DNA from: Blastomyces gilchristii SLH14081
Taxonomy: Eukaryota; Ascomycota; Eurotiomycetes; Onygenales; Ajellomycetaceae
Assembly: GCF_000003855.2 (NCBI RefSeq)
Contig: NW_003101682.1
Location: 807,178-871,177, forward strand
Direction: 5' to 3'
Length of the DNA stretch: 64,000 nucleotides
Numbering within the stretch: the stretch's first letter is position 1; each line of letters begins with the position of its first letter. Below the pieces are notes generated by a model. That model worked only from the letters and a program-made list of their open reading frames with translations. It searched no databases and was not told the DNA's origin. Shown piece after piece: positions 60,554 through 64,000 of this stretch. The position numbers and the translations under genes are program-made.

Positions 60554-61059
60554 TAGACTGGCCGCCGGGACCATGAATTTCACATTTGGTCCCATTTGGT
60601 CTGGTCCCATACATTTCTTGGCGTGAATCCCGCTGGGACTGACTATCAAAAAAACATGTAAAGTGACTATATATCAGATCTTAAAATGAAACCATGACTT
60701 AAAAAAAATGAGAAAGTGGTCTCATTTGCTCCCATTTAGTCCCATTCTTGGCATAAAGTTACTATTTTTAGACATTTTAAGGTTTTCTTTAGACTATTTT
60801 TAATTTTTTAAAAAGTAACACTTTTTGGTAACGCTCAAATGAGATTTAAAGTCATTTAAAGCAATAAAAATAATTTAAATTGAGAAGTGAAAATCATGAT
60901 CTCATTTGAAAAATGTGACAAGAGTAGACAGTAAGTCCCACTGAGACAGTATGAGACTACTATCTAATGTTAAAACCATGTAATGGGATCAGTTGAATTG
61001 ATAATGAGACTATCAAAAAATCTGGTCCTGGTCCCAGACACGGTCACACGGTCAGTCTA
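60554..61059 (+). mobile_element. M3, 506 bp hAT-like non-autonomous element
   Basis: 8 bp duplication tttataag at 60546-60553 and 61060-61067. Same orientation as M1. It keeps most GG/CC sites and some CpG (gcgtgaatcccgctggg). The A2 allele near 41660-41670 lacks it. Confidence 0.95.
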
Positions 61060-61067
61060 TTTATAAG

Positions 61068-62400
61068 TGTCTATGATTTCTCTTACTTCATGAGACTTTT
61101 CAATTATAAGTCTCTTCTTTTTCAATGCTGATAATAGTGCTGTAGATAATTATAATTCACTCAGATCTTGCATCTTCATCTTTATAAGATATGAATTATT
61201 TATCAAGTTATGTAAGATCTGTCTCTCTGGTTTCTTCAATGTATATATTCTCAGAGAATGTGATTTGAGTATTTTATAGAGCTCAAATCACCTAGATTAG
61301 AACTTCTCAGAACTCTCATTATGTATAAGAACTTATATTCTCATCTTGAGACTTGATTTCTTAACTAATGAGTCTCATATTCTTTTCAATTGAATTGCTC
61401 AGTTCAGAAGTAACTTATTAGCTTTCGCATGTGCATAACTGATCTCTTTCAATCTTGATTCTGTGTCTGTGACTGCTGCATCTGTGACTATTGCATCTGC
61501 AACTGCTGTTTCCTTTCTCATCTCTTCTGAAACATTCTCTGAGATGCGCGGATGCAATTCATACAACAGGTAGAATGATGAACACTTGAAGACTGCATGC
61601 TGTTGAATTCGTGTGGCTAATAGTGCCTGACTGAGATATTCATCTTATAGTCATGTTAGCTTGCTCTCTAGATATTTCATTAGTATGTTATCTAAGATTT
61701 CATTCAAGCATTTCATCTTTCTATTTATTGATAAATGATATGACATTGTTCTACAATGTCTTATCTGTAACTGACTTATGAAATACCTCATCACTTCTTC
61801 TACAAGATTCACACTGTTATCAGTTAGAATCTCATGCAGTATTTCATAGTTAATGTAAATCTTATTATGTAGAAACTTCATCATCATCTTCTCTGTTATC
61901 TCTGAAACTGCTTTTATAACTGATCAGTCAGTAGTGTAATCAATGACAGTGATTATTCATCAATTTTCATTTAGCATTCACAGCAGTATATCTATGAGAT
62001 TCACTTCTCATTATTTGAACAGTTGTATTGTACATTTCACCTGATATTATACTTTCTCATATTTCAATTCTTTCTTTGATTCTTTCACAACTTGACAATT
62101 CAGACACTTATAAGTATAAATCTAAATATTCTCAGTCATGCTTGATCAGTACACTCTTGATTTAAGTATACTTATGAGTTCAGAGCTTTCTAAGTGACTG
62201 AATTTCTTATATATATAAGTCATTAAGTCACATCTAAATAAATGTTCTAGATAGAAAGCTTTCATATAGTCTAGATCATGATAAAGCATAACATCATTTT
62301 TCAATTTCCTCAGCTTGAAGTTTAGAAGCATCTCTTCTACTACTTTTATAAGACACTTATCATCTGATATCTTGCTATTCTTTAAGCAAGAGATCATTGT
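61068..62400 (-). pseudogene. Ty3 integrase, A3
   Basis: H2C2 part in the open stretch 62397-62146 (His pair in TYIYKKFSHLE). Core in 61887-61651, with LTDNSVNLVEEVMRYF. C-terminal tail with an acidic Ala/Asp/Thr repeat near 61450-61520. Collinear with A2. Confidence 0.8.
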
Positions 62401-63247
62401 GTTCAGTCATTCTAATTTCTTACATTTTCTCAGTATGTTTAATATAAACTTCTCTTATATCTGATTTACAGAACTCTCATCTATGAACTCAGATCTGTAA
62501 CTGATTATATCAGATATTATAGCATCTGATTTCTTTTAGTATTTAATATTAAGATTATACACTTGAAACTCTGAGATTCAACATACTAAGTATTTAAAAG
62601 GTTTTATTGTTGATTATAGATAGATGAGACTTTCATAATTCATAATCATCATTATTATATGTCTGTTATCAATATATCTATCTCATAATATCAGCATATG
62701 CTTGATTGCTAGTAATTTCTTTTTATACACTGAATAATTAAGCTCAGCATCTGATAGTTTTCTATCATTATATATTATCAGATGCAGCTTGCTGTTCTTG
62801 TCTATCTACAGAAGAGTGTCTCTGATAGCTCATTCAGATACATCTATCTCAATATAGAAAGATTTATTGTAATCTGATTGAATAAGTACTGAGAATATTA
62901 TTATACATTCTCTCAGTGTGAGAAAAGTCTTTTCACATACAGTATTTCAGATAATTGACTGAAACTTCTTCTTTCACAGATTAGTATCTATTTCTCTTAA
63001 GAGATCTAAGAGTGATACAGCTATTTATATAAAATTCTTGATGAATCTGCAGTAATATGAGATTAACTTAAGAAACTATTATATATAATGTACATTTCTC
63101 AGTTGCAGTCAATTCACTATAATATTCAATTTCTCTGAGATAACATATATACAGTCATCACTCACTACATATTCTACAAAATTCAACTCTTTCATTTCAA
63201 ACACATACTTTATTAATTTAATATAGAGCTTATACTCTGTCAGAGTT
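62401..63247 (-). pseudogene. RNase H and part of reverse transcriptase, A3
   Basis: Collinear with A2 43040-43885. The reverse transcriptase tail (equivalent of KCVFKMKEL) lies at about 63175-63215, and the insertion point at 63248 follows the cagagtt of the A2 sequence. Stops throughout. Confidence 0.7.
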
Positions 63248-63504
63248 TGTAAGAAATCCCGCTCCTCGCGGATTCTTTACCCCTATTCCTATCTCTCATG
63301 TAATCAATAGGGCTAGCGGCCCTTGGCTACACACAACTATATAGACTGGAATTCGCGAATACTATTTGTAACTCAGCTTGAATGCTATGATACATTTGAC
63401 CTCTACATTTATCTTTCTATCATGAACACTTCTAGTAGTTAACAGTATATATCACATCAAGCTGCAAACACCTGAATAATCACCTGCGAGCACTTATTCT
63501 TACA
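63248..63504 (+). repeat. Probable 5' LTR of the last element
   Basis: Starts TGTAAG and ends CTTACA, a perfect 6 bp inverted end. It contains a small hairpin ccgc-tcctc-gcgg at 63258-63270. The end is assigned from the inverted termini only. Confidence 0.55.
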
Positions 63505-63536
63505 TTTCAAGCTCAGTCAGTCAGCAATCATCTGTT

Positions 63537-64000
63537 ATGACTGAAAGAACTAGAAACTTATATGCTTCAACCCCTGCGAACCCTACTGCAGGCACTCAGA
63601 AGCAGCCACCCGAACCATGAATAACCTCTGTGAAAGAAGTCTCAGAGAACTTATCAATCACTCGCGGGACATCATTCTCTGCATCTGTGACAGGGAAATC
63701 CTTTGAACTCATGAATGAATCAATCTCAGTGAAGAACATTCTTGAGCATCTTCTGCAGAATCAAGCTATTTTTCTACAAGAAATGCTTACTGCTTACAAA
63801 CATTCTTGAACTGAGTCTCTAGACATGATCTTCAGAGACATCTGTGAACTGAAAAGAAACTTTCTCAAGCTGTGATCACTTAAGACCATCTATTGAATCA
63901 CAATCTATAAAAGCTTTTATGAGTTTGTATTTGAAATTGACTCGCAAGCCCAGCTATGTGACATGAAAGATGAAGAAGCTGTCATCTATATGATGACAGA
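63537..64000 (+). pseudogene. Gag-like N-terminus of the last element
   Basis: ATG at 63537 follows the probable LTR by 32 bases. The frame begins MTERTRNLYASTPANPT, is Pro/Thr-rich for 25 residues, then Ser-rich, then helical and charged (NILEHLLQNQAIFLQEML). Four in-frame stops (first TGA after QPPEP) suggest mild decay. Position and composition suit a retrotransposon Gag. There is no motif to choose Ty1 or Ty3. Confidence 0.5.

Larger units (their letters stand above)
57676..63247 (-). mobile_element. A3, family A element, truncated by the next LTR element
   Basis: Left LTR 57676-57842, then the plus-strand accessory gene (58152-59882), then minus-strand integrase and reverse transcriptase up to 63247, where another LTR element is inserted. 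M3 lies at 60554-61059. The remaining part of A3 is beyond the window. Confidence 0.9.
63248..64000 (+). mobile_element. Younger LTR retrotransposon, 5' end
   Basis: An abrupt change at 63248 from AT-rich A3 to sequence with normal CpG and CC/GG. A probable 257 bp LTR is followed by an untranslated stretch and a gag-like frame. The right end is outside the window, so no duplication can be checked and the superfamily is open. Confidence 0.7.

Noticed and set aside
1..64000. In-frame TGA at Trp positions throughout, suggesting a mitochondrial or mycoplasma-type code
   Set aside because: TAA and TAG are equally common at Gln and Arg positions, and copies of the same codon differ (CAA, TGA, TAA). 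Spliceosomal introns and SINE/LINE content show nuclear DNA.

Overview
The window looks like a repeat-packed, AT-rich compartment of a filamentous fungal (probably Pezizomycotina) nuclear genome. Chromodomain-bearing Ty3 elements, a Tad1-like LINE with RNase H, short spliceosomal introns with a CTAAC branch site, and heavy C-to-T/G-to-A decay of every old repeat point to this. I see no single-copy host gene, rRNA or functional tRNA. The species cannot be named from the sequence.

Nearly everything is nested mobile elements, described here with local names. Family A (minus-strand Ty3, 167 bp LTRs): A1 1-7064, A2 38779-47071, A3 57676-63247. Family B (Ty3 chromovirus, 310-330 bp LTRs): B0 7065-8730, B1 11323-17011 (minus), B2 24033-24453 plus 30208-33889, B3 24454-30207, B4 35827-49852. 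Family C (older Ty3 chromovirus): 8731-10712 and 33890-35595. LINE copies: L1 10713-24032, L2 50625-57675, L3 53047-54925, L4 35596-35826 plus 49858-50624. A 506 bp hAT-like non-autonomous DNA transposon occurs three times (M1-M3). There is one SINE (4472-4863), and a younger LTR element starts at 63248.

The nesting reads outward-in as C > B0 > A1 > SINE on the left; C > L1/B2 with B1 and B3 inside in the middle; and C > L4 > (B4 > A2) and L4 > L2 > (M2, L3, A3 > M3 and the last LTR element) on the right. Target-site duplications support most of the joints.

The most unusual item is a second gene inside family A, lying between pol and the 3' LTR on the strand opposite to pol. It has four exons and three introns. 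In two copies the whole model joins in frame, and in a third the last intron and exon do. Intron lengths differ between copies by 1 to 4 bases, while exon lengths differ by zero or a multiple of three. That pattern is expected of a real spliced protein gene carried by the retrotransposon (about 500 residues, with a Cys-rich segment). All copies are now broken by mutation.

A second point is the mutation spectrum. Copy-to-copy comparison shows loss of CpG (to TpG or CpA) and of CpC/GpG, with CpA largely remaining. This resembles repeat-induced point mutation but is not the classic CpA-to-TpA form. Element ends are often spared while interiors are saturated.
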